Under the pieces are notes generated by a model, which ran no database searches, was not told the DNA's origin, and saw nothing but the letters and a program-made list of their open reading frames with translations. A stretch of 26,837 bases of DNA from an uncultured Akkermansia sp. (lineage in GTDB: Bacteria; Verrucomicrobiota; Verrucomicrobiia; Verrucomicrobiales; Akkermansiaceae): the NCBI GenBank assembly GCA_904501915.1, contig CAJGCV010000018.1, positions 1 through 26,837 of the forward strand, written 5' to 3'. The position numbers were made by a program, and so were the translations under genes. Below are positions 8,901 through 15,944 of this stretch, piece by piece (position 1 is the stretch's first letter; each line of letters begins with the position of its first letter).

Positions 8901-10035
8901 AGGAAAGAAGCAGGTGCTCAATCCGGGTGCTGCCCAGCTGTATATTCTCATGGTCCAGCTTTCCACGCAACGTAATGCGGTTCAAGGCATAGTCCTCTGT
9001 AAAACCGGCACTGCCGCTCAGCTCGATAATGGGGGAATTGCCGGGGCCGGATTTGATTTTTTTGAGAAGCGGAGCCTGCTCGTCATCGATGTAGTCGTCG
9101 AGAATGTTGACAATGGGGGCAGAACTTTTGGTGTTGAACTCAAGCTCGCGGGTGGTGAGGTCGTAGGCTGCCTGTAAAGAAACCTTTGAATCCGGATTTA
9201 CCGTTTGCAGGTTGAGCTTGTTGATGGTGAACGTGTTGTTTTCAAAATGAGCCTCAACCGATGTGTCGCGGACATGGATATAATCAAAATCGAAACTAGG
9301 AATCCATGCTGTAAGTTCACTTTTCCATTTTTCACCACCGTATACTTTGAGCTTCAGAAGCGGGTGCTGCTTCTTGTCCCAGCTTTGCGCGGCCAAGGTC
9401 TTTTGTACCTTCTGCAGGATTGAGCGGTGTGCCGCCAGCATTTTTCCTGTTTCTTCAAGGTCGAGGAGCGGTTTGCCTGCGTCCTGAACAGATTCTGCAT
9501 TTTGTTGCTCTTTTGTTTTCCGGGAAAGTACAATTTGCGTATCCAGCTCTATCCCGTTCAAAAAAGTGTTGATACGGGCACTTATGCCGTTGGCCTGAGG
9601 TGGAAAAGCCACATTGATGTCAACGTGGTCCAGCTTCAAGAGCTCGGTTTCGCTCTCTCCCGTAGGCAGGTTGATGCTGCCGCCCTTGATGCGGAGGTTC
9701 TGAGGTGTCGTGTCTCCGTCTAAAAGACGGGCCAGACTGAAAGCAAGTTGCGCCTTGCGGAGTTTCAGCGTGGCATCGGGTGCGCCGGGTTGCGGCATTT
9801 TCAGGCTGATACCTTCGGCCTTTACTGCAAGACCAGCGCGCGGTACCAGCTGAATCTTGTCTATGGAGACGGGAATCCCGGCCTTTGCTGCCTCTGCCTC
9901 AATATGGCGAACAGCACAGCCGGGGATGCCGACTGTGCTGAGCCAGATGATGAGCCCTGCCACCACAAGCAGTGCCACCAGACATACGTGGGGTAGGAAA
10001 TTACCAACTCGTCTGATGGTGAGTTTACCTGCCAT
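5962..10035 (-). CDS. Large AsmA-like envelope protein
   Basis: A 1,357-residue protein with one N-terminal membrane anchor (about residues 14-33, FLPHVCLVALLVVAGLIIWL). The rest is a very long, beta-strand-rich region without further hydrophobic helices. The entry region (VSIDKIQLVPRAGLAVKAEGISL...LKLRKAQLAFSLARLL) and the C-terminal part (residues about 1290-1350, NTQLDINLDTLTVKGDLWP...IYGDLLNPQWKF) are typical of the AsmA/YhdP/TamB group. In enterobacteria these span the periplasm and carry phospholipid between membranes. Orientation would be anchor in the inner membrane, body in the periplasm. It lies 24 bp after rbfA and 4 bp before cls. No Shine-Dalgarno sequence precedes the ATG. The lipid-transport role is inferred from family and neighbour, and the subfamily cannot be decided by eye. 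Confidence 0.75.
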   Translation of the reverse strand: MAGKLTIRRVGNFLPHVCLVALLVVAGLIIWLSTVGIPGCAVRHIEAEAAKAGIPVSIDKIQLVPRAGLAVKAEGISLKMPQPGAPDATLKLRKAQLAFSLARLLDGDTTPQNLRIKGGSINLPTGESETELLKLDHVDINVAFPPQANGISARINTFLNGIELDTQIVLSRKTKEQQNAESVQDAGKPLLDLEETGKMLAAHRSILQKVQKTLAAQSWDKKQHPLLKLKVYGGEKWKSELTAWIPSFDFDYIHVRDTSVEAHFENNTFTINKLNLQTVNPDSKVSLQAAYDLTTRELEFNTKSSAPIVNILDDYIDDEQAPLLKKIKSGPGNSPIIELSGSAGFTEDYALNRITLRGKLDHENIQLGSTRIEHLLLSFFVRDGNFNIDNFLLSLPEGHLKASAQAENGTGTAKIDINLSDETLLTLARDFCQMPDLKLPAELAFGQNIKLRANCTVASAIFEPGKTRIEDLLPTLKSCQVQFNAEHISWEQAQAQITSLTLTLDDIDLSGKDVAIGMIELKGYTREATAIDPAAAASNLVYDIHLESLRTGDNFHALSIGKAAIRASLESAHTQTAAIEALHASAELSDFHTNWHNGLNALRSDKIFAKVRAQKASYDKTQAQGLSADITIPEGLRYTDGWKNMQRDAEVSITVDELHHNGNFNLTGGKLHLLNTDADECRMNFNGNIGKEELDFSCTASLEHDRFLLINNLDAAIPAASLAPLVGGEPLEELKLPRLITIEGDILFDTKTFRLVKTHYDVYIPELVRVCKNVHVHKGMEIPLSLKVNGEFSTAEDGNMHYAASIAAIHRWGALEIDVEGNPLKECHITGSNTIPVNVINALIDNADAHWIMRDFRCTDGVTQNIITDIDTTIRYDKGIYVHALCKAHLKYMEFMLGALRDKYDANGKETGEEYLRTDLGKNPYTLVKEGKCDVEVIVQLDCVDEKGTPLPERIRINLTNPDLLYDNRPWLKRNGFKTGALTSRITGEAVRFNIEDCTISLHKLKGNCYPSYSIGMYYAPIQHYMEDIILKDPVDIETDYCIFPISRHCDVPMKGLIKAYGATGAGFRFLGTTIPFTNFSGFINISDTDVYLDRMNAETWGGAMNGSLRIGFSGEHTTLDGYITARGLNLKDIVASYGSEFTPATCSGFIRFQASRPELNDVVAYGQVSLKDGNLMQLGLFRPIGSLLSDMPGHLSKLQQSVITKAEEAPPTWADKLIRFVFDSGSETLNTVQESSYSIPFANHFLRYGIDEASARFDIKNGHLITRDMKAKGYNLNVNTQLDINLDTLTVKGDLWPKISSVPTAIISPITILSKFLIDINIYGDLLNPQWKFGLSKKLKGETPSITGEQAEPETK

Positions 10036-10059
10036 AGGGAAGCGGGGTGCAGTTAAGGG

Positions 10060-10446
10060 TTATATTTCCGGGTCAAATTCGCCCTCGGGCAGCGGTGGTG
10101 CCTTGGGCAGGTTCATTTCGATGTCATCCAGAAGGTTCACCAGGTCAACGCCACGCTGGGCTGAGTTATCGTGCTTGAACGTGAGCTTGGGCGTGTTGCG
10201 GAGAATCACACGCTTGCTGATGGCGCGTTGAATTTCGCCACGTTTGCGGTTCAGCTTGTCGATAACCTGGGCTGGAGCCATGCGGCCGACCACGCCCACC
10301 CAGACGCGACCTTCCTTGAGGTCTTCTGTAATCTCGACATCCAGAATCGAGACGATGGTGCCGGACCATTCGTACTCCTTCTGAATGAAGGTGCCGATTT
10401 CCCGCTTCATCAGCTCGTTCACTTTGTCAAGACGTCGCGTTGCCAT
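10060..10446 (-). CDS. rbfA: Ribosome-binding factor A
   Basis: A 128-residue KH-fold protein beginning MATRRLDKVNELMKREIGTF, with ITEDLKEGRVWVGVVG and a C-terminal LTFKHDNSAQRGVDLVNLLDDIE stretch (the usual family form is F..D.S...G..I..LL..I). RbfA assists late 30S maturation by acting on the 5' end of 16S rRNA. It starts 6 bp after the infB stop, the standard infB-rbfA arrangement. The acidic Pro-rich C-terminal tail (PKAPPLPEGEFDPEI) is a short extension. Confidence 0.95.
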   Translation of the reverse strand: MATRRLDKVNELMKREIGTFIQKEYEWSGTIVSILDVEITEDLKEGRVWVGVVGRMAPAQVIDKLNRKRGEIQRAISKRVILRNTPKLTFKHDNSAQRGVDLVNLLDDIEMNLPKAPPLPEGEFDPEI

Positions 10447-10452
10447 GGTTGC

Positions 10453-12543
10453 TTACAATGTCTGTTTGATTTTCTCGAGGGAGTAGCATTCAATGACGTC
10501 ACCCACTTCGTAGTCGTTGTAGTCTGCCAGGCGGATACCACATTCCAGACCAGCCTTGACTTCTTCCACTTCGTCCTGGAAGCGGCGCAGGGTAGACATC
10601 TTGCCGTCGAATACCACCTGACCGTCGCGCAGAACGCGGGCTTCGGCCGTGCGGAGCATCTTGCCGTCGGAGACGTAGGAACCAGCAGCCTTGCCCTTGT
10701 TGAGCTTGAATACCTGCTTGATTTCGGCATGCCCGAGCACGGTTTCGCGGGTCTCGGGTTCCAGCAGACCGAGCATGGCGTCCTTCACCTGGTCGATAAG
10801 TTCGTACACGATGGAGAAAATCTTCACCTGCACGCCTTCGCGCTTCACGGCTTTCACAGCGTTGCTTTCCACCTTCACGTTGAAGCCGAGGATAACGGCA
10901 TCGGACGAGGAGGCAAGCAGAACATCGCTTTCGGAGATGGGACCGGCGGCGGCGCCGATGAACTGGCATTCCACCTTCTCGCTTTCAATGTCCATGATGG
11001 CCTTCTTGATGGCCTCCACAGAGCCCTGTACGTCGCCTTTGAGATAGAGCTTGAGTACGGCTTTCTGGGCTCCGTCACCCATCATGGCCAGAATGTCTTC
11101 CATGCGGGAGCGGCGCGGGGCGGTGAGACGCTGCTGGCGCAGTTCCTCGAGGCGTTCGTCAGAAAGCTTGCGGGCGGCGCGTTCGTTTTCCATTTCCACG
11201 AGTTCATCACCCACGTTCGGGGTTTCGAGGAAACCGGAAACCTCTGCAGGCATGCCGGGAGTAGCTTTCTTGATGCGTTCGCCCTTGTCGTTGAGCATGG
11301 TCTTGATTTTGCCGGAGTAGGGACCGCAGATGAACGGCATGCCGACTTTGAGCGTGCCACTCTGCACGATGACGGTGGCGGAGCTGCCTTTACCCTGTTC
11401 CATGCGGGCTTCGATGATGGAAGCGCGGCAGTTGGCTTTCGGGTTGGCTTTGAGTTCCAGCACTTCTGCCTGCAGGCAGAGCAGGTCGAGCAGGTCATCG
11501 ATGCCGGCGCCGGTGTGAGCGGATACATCCACGCATTCAATCTCACCGCCGAAATCGGTGGGCATCAGGTCATTTTCCATGAGCTGTGTGCGCACACGTA
11601 CCGGGTCTGCTGCCGGGAGGTCACATTTGTTCACGGCCACAATGATGGTCTTGCCGGCGGCCTTGGCGTGCATGATGGCTTCCTTGGTCTGCGGCATGAT
11701 ACCGTCGTTGGCTGCCACCACGAGCACCACAATGTCGGTGACATCGGCACCGCGGGCGCGCATTTCTGTGAAAATAGCGTGGCCGGGGGTGTCGATGAAG
11801 GTGAGCGTGTTGCCGCTGTGTTCTACTGTATAAGCGCCGATGTGCTGGGTGATGCCGCCGGCTTCACCGGCAGTTACCTTAGTGCGGCGGATGTAGTCGA
11901 GCAGGGAGGTTTTGCCGTGGTCAACATGACCCATGACGGTGATGATGGGGGTGCGTACCTTCAGCGCATCCTCGGGTTCCTCTTCTACGGCCACGGCCTC
12001 GGGTTCCTTGATTTCCTCTACCGGGGCTTTCACGCCGGCGCCTTTCTCGCGGCGCACGCGCTCATAGGTGAAGCCGTGCTTCTCGCAGAGGGCAGCCACC
12101 TGGTCGCTGTCCAGTGTGGTTCCGGGGTTGGCAAATACGCCCATGGGCAGGAGCTCGGCAATCAGCTTGAACGGCTTCATGCCCATCTGCGTGGCCAGGT
12201 CTGCCACCGTGATGGGGGCCTTGATGTTCATCACCTTGGCATTGTCTGCGGGCTCGGGTGCAGGTTCTGCTTTTTTCGGCGCGGGAGCCGGTGCCGGCTC
12301 AGGCTTGGGGGCAGGTACAGGTGCAGGTGCAGGGGCGGGGGCAGCGGGTTGCGGCTTGCGGACATTCTTGCGGGGAGCCAGCAGATCGAGCGCTTCCTTT
12401 TTCGGCGCGGTGTCTCTGGCTGGTGCTGTTTTCTTCGGGGCGGGGGCAGCCTTTTCCTGCGGTGCAGGGGTGGCTTTCTTTTTCTTAGTACCGCCGATGA
12501 GGTCGAGCACCGGTCCTTTGTTCTTGTCGTTATTGTTTGCCAT
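10453..12543 (-). CDS. infB: Translation initiation factor IF-2
   Basis: A 696-residue GTPase that places initiator fMet-tRNA on the 30S subunit. The N-terminus is a Lys/Ala/Pro low-complexity region (about 20-100, many AP and PAP repeats). An IF2_N-type domain follows (about 105-155, ITVADLATQMGMKPFKLIAELLPMG). The GTPase domain has G1 GHVDHGKT (205-212), G3 DTPGH (251-255) and G4 NKCD (305-308). Domains II, III and the C-terminal tRNA-binding domain complete it. It is shorter than E. coli IF-2 (about 890 residues) because the N-terminal extension is reduced. It sits between nusA (38 bp upstream) and rbfA (6 bp downstream). The ATG is preceded by CATTTTCTGTCACA, with no Shine-Dalgarno sequence. 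Confidence 0.98.
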   Translation of the reverse strand: MANNNDKNKGPVLDLIGGTKKKKATPAPQEKAAPAPKKTAPARDTAPKKEALDLLAPRKNVRKPQPAAPAPAPAPVPAPKPEPAPAPAPKKAEPAPEPADNAKVMNIKAPITVADLATQMGMKPFKLIAELLPMGVFANPGTTLDSDQVAALCEKHGFTYERVRREKGAGVKAPVEEIKEPEAVAVEEEPEDALKVRTPIITVMGHVDHGKTSLLDYIRRTKVTAGEAGGITQHIGAYTVEHSGNTLTFIDTPGHAIFTEMRARGADVTDIVVLVVAANDGIMPQTKEAIMHAKAAGKTIIVAVNKCDLPAADPVRVRTQLMENDLMPTDFGGEIECVDVSAHTGAGIDDLLDLLCLQAEVLELKANPKANCRASIIEARMEQGKGSSATVIVQSGTLKVGMPFICGPYSGKIKTMLNDKGERIKKATPGMPAEVSGFLETPNVGDELVEMENERAARKLSDERLEELRQQRLTAPRRSRMEDILAMMGDGAQKAVLKLYLKGDVQGSVEAIKKAIMDIESEKVECQFIGAAAGPISESDVLLASSSDAVILGFNVKVESNAVKAVKREGVQVKIFSIVYELIDQVKDAMLGLLEPETRETVLGHAEIKQVFKLNKGKAAGSYVSDGKMLRTAEARVLRDGQVVFDGKMSTLRRFQDEVEEVKAGLECGIRLADYNDYEVGDVIECYSLEKIKQTL

Positions 12544-12581
12544 TGTGACAGAAAATGGGGTTCGTTATCGGTGTTTGCGCA

Positions 12582-13871
12582 TCAGGCATTTGCCTGGGCT
12601 TTGTTCATGATGTCGCGTGCTTCATCTCCCGTGATGCCGAGGGCTTCTACAAGGCTTTCCTCATCGGCATACTGGGCAATGCCTTCCACTGTGGTGAAGC
12701 CGGCTTCCACCATGGCTGCAGCCATGCTGTTGGAGATGCCGAGTACGGTGGCAAGCTCGCTGGCACCTTCATTGGCAAGGGATTTTGCCTGAGCTTTTTC
12801 ATCGTATGCTTCCACGCGCACATCCCATTTTTCATCCGGGGTGGAGATGAGACGGGCCGTGAGGCGGACGTTCTGCCCCTTGCGGCCCTTTGCCTTGGCT
12901 GCAGCCTTGTCGTCTTCCACCACCACGGTCACGACGTGGGCGGCTTTGTCGACGTTTACCTTGATGGGTTCAATGGGAGCCAGGGATTCAGTGACCATGG
13001 CTGCCTTGTCTTCCGTGTATTCGAGAATGTCCACTTTTTCGTGGTTGAGTTCATTGACCACGTTCTTGACGCGTGCGCCGCGCATGCCGACACAGGCGCC
13101 GATGGGGTCAACATTCGGGTCATTGCTGCGCACAACCATCTTGGTGCGGTAACCGGCTTCACGCACGATGTTCAGGATGTCTACGGTGTGTTCTGCGATT
13201 TCGAGTACCTCGTTCTCGAAGAGGCGGCGCACCAGGTTGGGGTGGCTGCGGGAAAGAATGAGTTCGCTGCCGCGCACGCCGTCGCGCACTTCGACCACGT
13301 AGAAACGCATCTTGTCGCCGCTGTTGTATTCCTCGCCGGGGATACGCTGGCGCAGGGGTACGAGCCCTTCGTACTTCTCAACCTCCACAATCACATCGCC
13401 CTTGTCGTAGCGTTTCACCGTGCCGGTCACCACTTCGCCGGCGCGGTCGCGGAAGGCTTCGGCGAGCATCTCCTGCTCAGCCTTGCGGATGCGCTGCTGC
13501 ATGGTCTGGCGGGCGGTCTGAACGGCAATGCGGCCGAAGTCCTTGGGGGTGATGTTCACGCTGATGCTGTCGCCGGGCTGGTATTCCTTGCCTTTTCTGG
13601 CACCTGCAGCCTGTGCTACAGAGAGCTTCACCTCGTTGAATGCGTCTGTGAGCTGTTCGTCTTCCACCACAATCATCTCGGCTTTGATTTTCACCGTGCC
13701 CTTCTGTGGGTTCACCACGGCGCGGAGGTTGTTGATGCGGTCTGCGCCCGGCACCATCTTGGAGTATGCGGTGATGAAAGAATCCTCGAGAGCCTGGATG
13801 ACGCGTTCGCGGGTGAGGTCCTTTTCACGAACATAGAAATCAATCAGGGCGGAGATGTCTGTAGTGGCCAT
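12582..13871 (-). CDS. nusA: Transcription termination/antitermination factor NusA
   Basis: A 429-residue protein with the NusA order: N-terminal RNAP-binding domain (1-125, including ALEDSFITAYSK), S1 domain (about 143-208, GEVVTGTVKRYDKGDVIVEV), KH1 (about 235-285, DPIGACVGMRGARVKNVVNEL) and KH2 (about 310-345, with GRKGQNVRLTARL). A single C-terminal helix-hairpin-helix segment follows (about 375-425, GISNSMAAAMVEAGFTTVEGIAQY). E. coli has two acidic AR repeats in this place. NusA controls pausing, termination and antitermination. It leads the nusA-infB-rbfA-AsmA-cls unit. The usual upstream gene rimP is not adjacent. The leader is A/C-rich (ACACACAACAAAACA before ATG) without a Shine-Dalgarno sequence. 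Confidence 0.97.
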   Translation of the reverse strand: MATTDISALIDFYVREKDLTRERVIQALEDSFITAYSKMVPGADRINNLRAVVNPQKGTVKIKAEMIVVEDEQLTDAFNEVKLSVAQAAGARKGKEYQPGDSISVNITPKDFGRIAVQTARQTMQQRIRKAEQEMLAEAFRDRAGEVVTGTVKRYDKGDVIVEVEKYEGLVPLRQRIPGEEYNSGDKMRFYVVEVRDGVRGSELILSRSHPNLVRRLFENEVLEIAEHTVDILNIVREAGYRTKMVVRSNDPNVDPIGACVGMRGARVKNVVNELNHEKVDILEYTEDKAAMVTESLAPIEPIKVNVDKAAHVVTVVVEDDKAAAKAKGRKGQNVRLTARLISTPDEKWDVRVEAYDEKAQAKSLANEGASELATVLGISNSMAAAMVEAGFTTVEGIAQYADEESLVEALGITGDEARDIMNKAQANA

Positions 13872-13915
13872 TGTTTTGTTGTGTGTTTAGCTTAAGGTTA
13901 AAGTGAACCGTATAC

Positions 13916-13943
13916 AAAAAAAGAGCGGGTCTCAGACCCGCTC
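13916..13943 (-). terminator. Intrinsic terminator/attenuator in the nusA leader
   Basis: On the minus strand GAGCGGG and CCCGCTC pair (13943-13937 with 13929-13923). The stem can extend to 10 bp, and it is followed directly by seven T residues (13922-13916). It lies between the nusA promoter (transcription start near 13971) and the nusA ATG at 13871. It can stop readthrough from the PrsW gene, but every nusA transcript from that promoter must also pass it, so attenuation is possible. Confidence 0.85.
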
Positions 13944-13977
13944 CAATCTCATATAGGACCGGAACTTGTACGCGCGT

Positions 13978-14007
13978 ATTATATGGGCAGATGGTGGGTG
14001 GTGTCAA
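13978..14007 (-). promoter_or_regulatory. nusA operon promoter
   Basis: On the minus strand: perfect -35 TTGACA (14002-14007), an 18-bp spacer, and perfect -10 TATAAT (13978-13983). This is the strongest sigma70-type match in the window. Transcription should start near 13971, giving a leader of about 100 nt that contains the terminator hairpin. The promoter starts 35 bp beyond the PrsW stop codon. Confidence 0.85.
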
Positions 14008-14042
14008 GCGTTTTTTGCGTCTTGAAACGCAATTGCAACGAT

Positions 14043-15314
14043 TTATAGCGGAAAGCTGCGCATGCTTTTCTCGTCACGAATCTGGCGCAGCCCGGCCTGC
14101 ACCAGGCGCAGGGCCACAGCCCAGGCAATAATACCCAGCAGCAGGAAACGCAGCAGCCCGAATCCTGCGAGCCACTGGGTGTTCCAGACCAGGTGAAGCC
14201 CGACGGGGATGAGGGCGATACGCAGGAACCCGGGGGAGAGCAAGGCGGACCAGCAGATGCTGGTATCAGATATGTCGCGGCGGCCTTCTGCAATGCGCTG
14301 GTGCAGGGCCAGCCAGTAAGCACCCGCGGTAATGGCGGTCCAAACAATGTGACCGAACGGTGTGATGAGGGCTCGTATCTGCATCACGGCGTCGGGGTTG
14401 ATCGCGAGCGCCTTCTGCGCAATGGCGTGTCCCTGTGCCGGATTGATGGTGCTGACTACTTCCGCCGCGGTGGAGCTGGTGATGAAACGCACCAGTTCGG
14501 TGAAGGTGTAGCCGGAGCTTTCGAATGCAGCAAACCCGGCACCCACACCTGCACCGAGCATGAGTCCGGTGAGAATGCGTCCGTTGCGTCTGCTGCCTGC
14601 AATGAGGATGACCGCCAGTAATTTGGCTGGCTCTTCGATGGGACCGGCAATCCAGGGGCGCACCTCGGGACTGATTTCGAGGAGAAACATGGCCAGAATG
14701 AGCGATATCAACCCGCCGTAGAACATGGCGCGTATCTGTTCCAGGAAGGGGATTTCCCGGCGCACGTTCAGCTCAAAGAAAAAGACAGCCACGCACATGG
14801 GGATGGCGAAGTTGCCCACAAACATGAGCCCGGGGATAAGGTTGGCGTTCTGGAAGGTGTTGCTCGCCCAGTTGAACCCGAAATAGAGCACCAGGCAGCT
14901 TAGCAGCATGCGGGCAAAAATCCAGGGGCTGGGCCAGGTGCTGCTCACGGCGTGAAGCGGCGGGGTGGTAGCGGGTGTACCGCAGCAGAAAACTTCCAGA
15001 ACCTCCTCTTTGCCGTGGTGCCGGAATACATCTGAGAAAAAGTGCCAGAACGAGAAGGTTGCGAGTCCCTTCAGCCCCGTAATATCATCGATGGTGTTGG
15101 TATCGGCTTTGTTGAGTACATCGTCCACCGGGTGTTCTTCCCGGCTGCCTTCCTCCCGCACGTTGGTATCGGCTGCAATCAGGTCGCGCTGCAGCATTTC
15201 ACGCAGTTCTTTCAGACTGTAGGGACCCTCTGTCTCACCCTGCGGCAGAATGAGATAGTAGACTGGTTCTTTGTGGCGGTCGGCAGACATGTGCAGGCTT
15301 TTCTTCTTACGCAT
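14043..15314 (-). CDS. PrsW-type intramembrane metalloprotease with N-terminal GYF_2 domain
   Basis: A 423-residue protein in two parts. Residues about 18-68 (YYLILPQGETEGPYSLKELREML...) match the GYF_2 domain, a small peptide-binding module. After a linker come about eight hydrophobic segments with the PrsW/CPBP-like features E227-E228 (GPIEEPAKLL), E265 (AFESSGYTF), H322 (FGHIVWTAI) and H374 (GLHLVWNT), the likely metal and catalytic residues. PrsW cleaves membrane-bound anti-sigma factors in Bacillus, and the substrate here is unknown. The given start overlaps the upstream stop by 8 bp. A second ATG at 15290 follows an AAGAAG stretch and leaves the GYF domain intact, so it is a good alternative. 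It is cotranscribed with the quinone reductase gene. Confidence 0.82.
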   Translation of the reverse strand: MRKKKSLHMSADRHKEPVYYLILPQGETEGPYSLKELREMLQRDLIAADTNVREEGSREEHPVDDVLNKADTNTIDDITGLKGLATFSFWHFFSDVFRHHGKEEVLEVFCCGTPATTPPLHAVSSTWPSPWIFARMLLSCLVLYFGFNWASNTFQNANLIPGLMFVGNFAIPMCVAVFFFELNVRREIPFLEQIRAMFYGGLISLILAMFLLEISPEVRPWIAGPIEEPAKLLAVILIAGSRRNGRILTGLMLGAGVGAGFAAFESSGYTFTELVRFITSSTAAEVVSTINPAQGHAIAQKALAINPDAVMQIRALITPFGHIVWTAITAGAYWLALHQRIAEGRRDISDTSICWSALLSPGFLRIALIPVGLHLVWNTQWLAGFGLLRFLLLGIIAWAVALRLVQAGLRQIRDEKSMRSFPL

Positions 15315-15840
15315 TCAGATGCGCAATGAGGCGTTGTGCATGTTGCCGTGCCTTGTCCGTGATTCCGGCGAGCATCTGCGGGTCGTTGCGCATGTGGTAC
15401 GATACCCCGCCGGTGCCTATGCCGCCGCCCCATTCCATGCCGGTGAACTGGCATGTGCCGCGCAGATTGGCAAAGAGGGATTCCCAATCCATGGCATCGG
15501 CCGGTGCGCCGGTGGTGTAGGAAACCACAAGTTTCTTGCCCCGCAGTTTATCACCCGTGCTGCCGTGCGAAAAACCGTGCAGGAAGGTTTCTTCCATCCA
15601 GCGGTGCAGCAGCGAGGGCATGGAGAACCAGAATACCGGGAATTGCAGCACAATCACATCCGCCCAGAGCAGGCGTTCCTGCTCAGCGGTGGCATCAATC
15701 TTGAAATCAGGGTACAGGCGGTCAAGATACACTGTGCGGCAGCCGGGTAGCGAGGTTTCAAGTTGCTGCATGATGGTCTTGTTGACCACCGAGTCACTGG
15801 TGGTGTTCGTGTGTCCGGAGATAATGAGGATGTTGTTCAT
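15307..15840 (-). CDS. Flavodoxin-fold NAD(P)H:quinone oxidoreductase
   Basis: A 177-residue protein of the Flavodoxin_2 family (MdaB/KefF/YheR-like). It opens with MNNILIISGHTNTTSDSVVN (beta-1 and the FMN/FAD phosphate loop). It has the characteristic VLQFPVFWFSMPSLLHRWMEETF active-site segment and GKKLVVSYTTGAP before the third binding loop. Such enzymes reduce quinones or act as accessory subunits of K+ efflux systems. No kef gene is adjacent, so a general quinone or stress reductase is more likely. The frame is open further upstream but that part overlaps the M3 peptidase gene and lacks family similarity. The chosen ATG lies 10 nt after a -10 box. The final bases overlap the PrsW gene start. 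Confidence 0.85.
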   Translation of the reverse strand: MNNILIISGHTNTTSDSVVNKTIMQQLETSLPGCRTVYLDRLYPDFKIDATAEQERLLWADVIVLQFPVFWFSMPSLLHRWMEETFLHGFSHGSTGDKLRGKKLVVSYTTGAPADAMDWESLFANLRGTCQFTGMEWGGGIGTGGVSYHMRNDPQMLAGITDKARQHAQRLIAHLNA

Positions 15841-15850
15841 ATTGATGCTG

Positions 15851-15878
15851 AGTATACCGGAATATGCCGTTTCTGCAA
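15851..15878 (-). promoter_or_regulatory. Promoter of the quinone reductase-PrsW unit
   Basis: On the minus strand: -35 TTGCAG (15873-15878), 16-bp spacer, -10 TATACT (15851-15856), then 10 nt to the ATG at 15840. The predicted 5' leader is at most about 3 nt. It has no TGN extension. Confidence 0.6.
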
Positions 15879-15944
15879 GCTTTTTATATGCTGCTTTTAT
15901 TGTTTTTCTGAACCCACAACCTGCATGGCTGGTTACGGATATCG

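Noticed and set aside
12240..12480. Repetitive Pro/Ala coding DNA as a possible tandem-repeat element
   Set aside because: It is the low-complexity N-terminal linker of IF-2, common in this protein.
10171..12792. An 873-codon open frame on the plus strand opposite infB and rbfA
   Set aside because: It mirrors infB codon positions, its His/Gly/Phe-rich translation has no recognisable domain, and infB/rbfA on the other strand are certain. It is a codon-bias shadow.
12555..13895. A 446-codon plus-strand open frame opposite nusA
   Set aside because: Same shadow pattern (His- and Phe-rich, no domain), with nusA clear on the minus strand.
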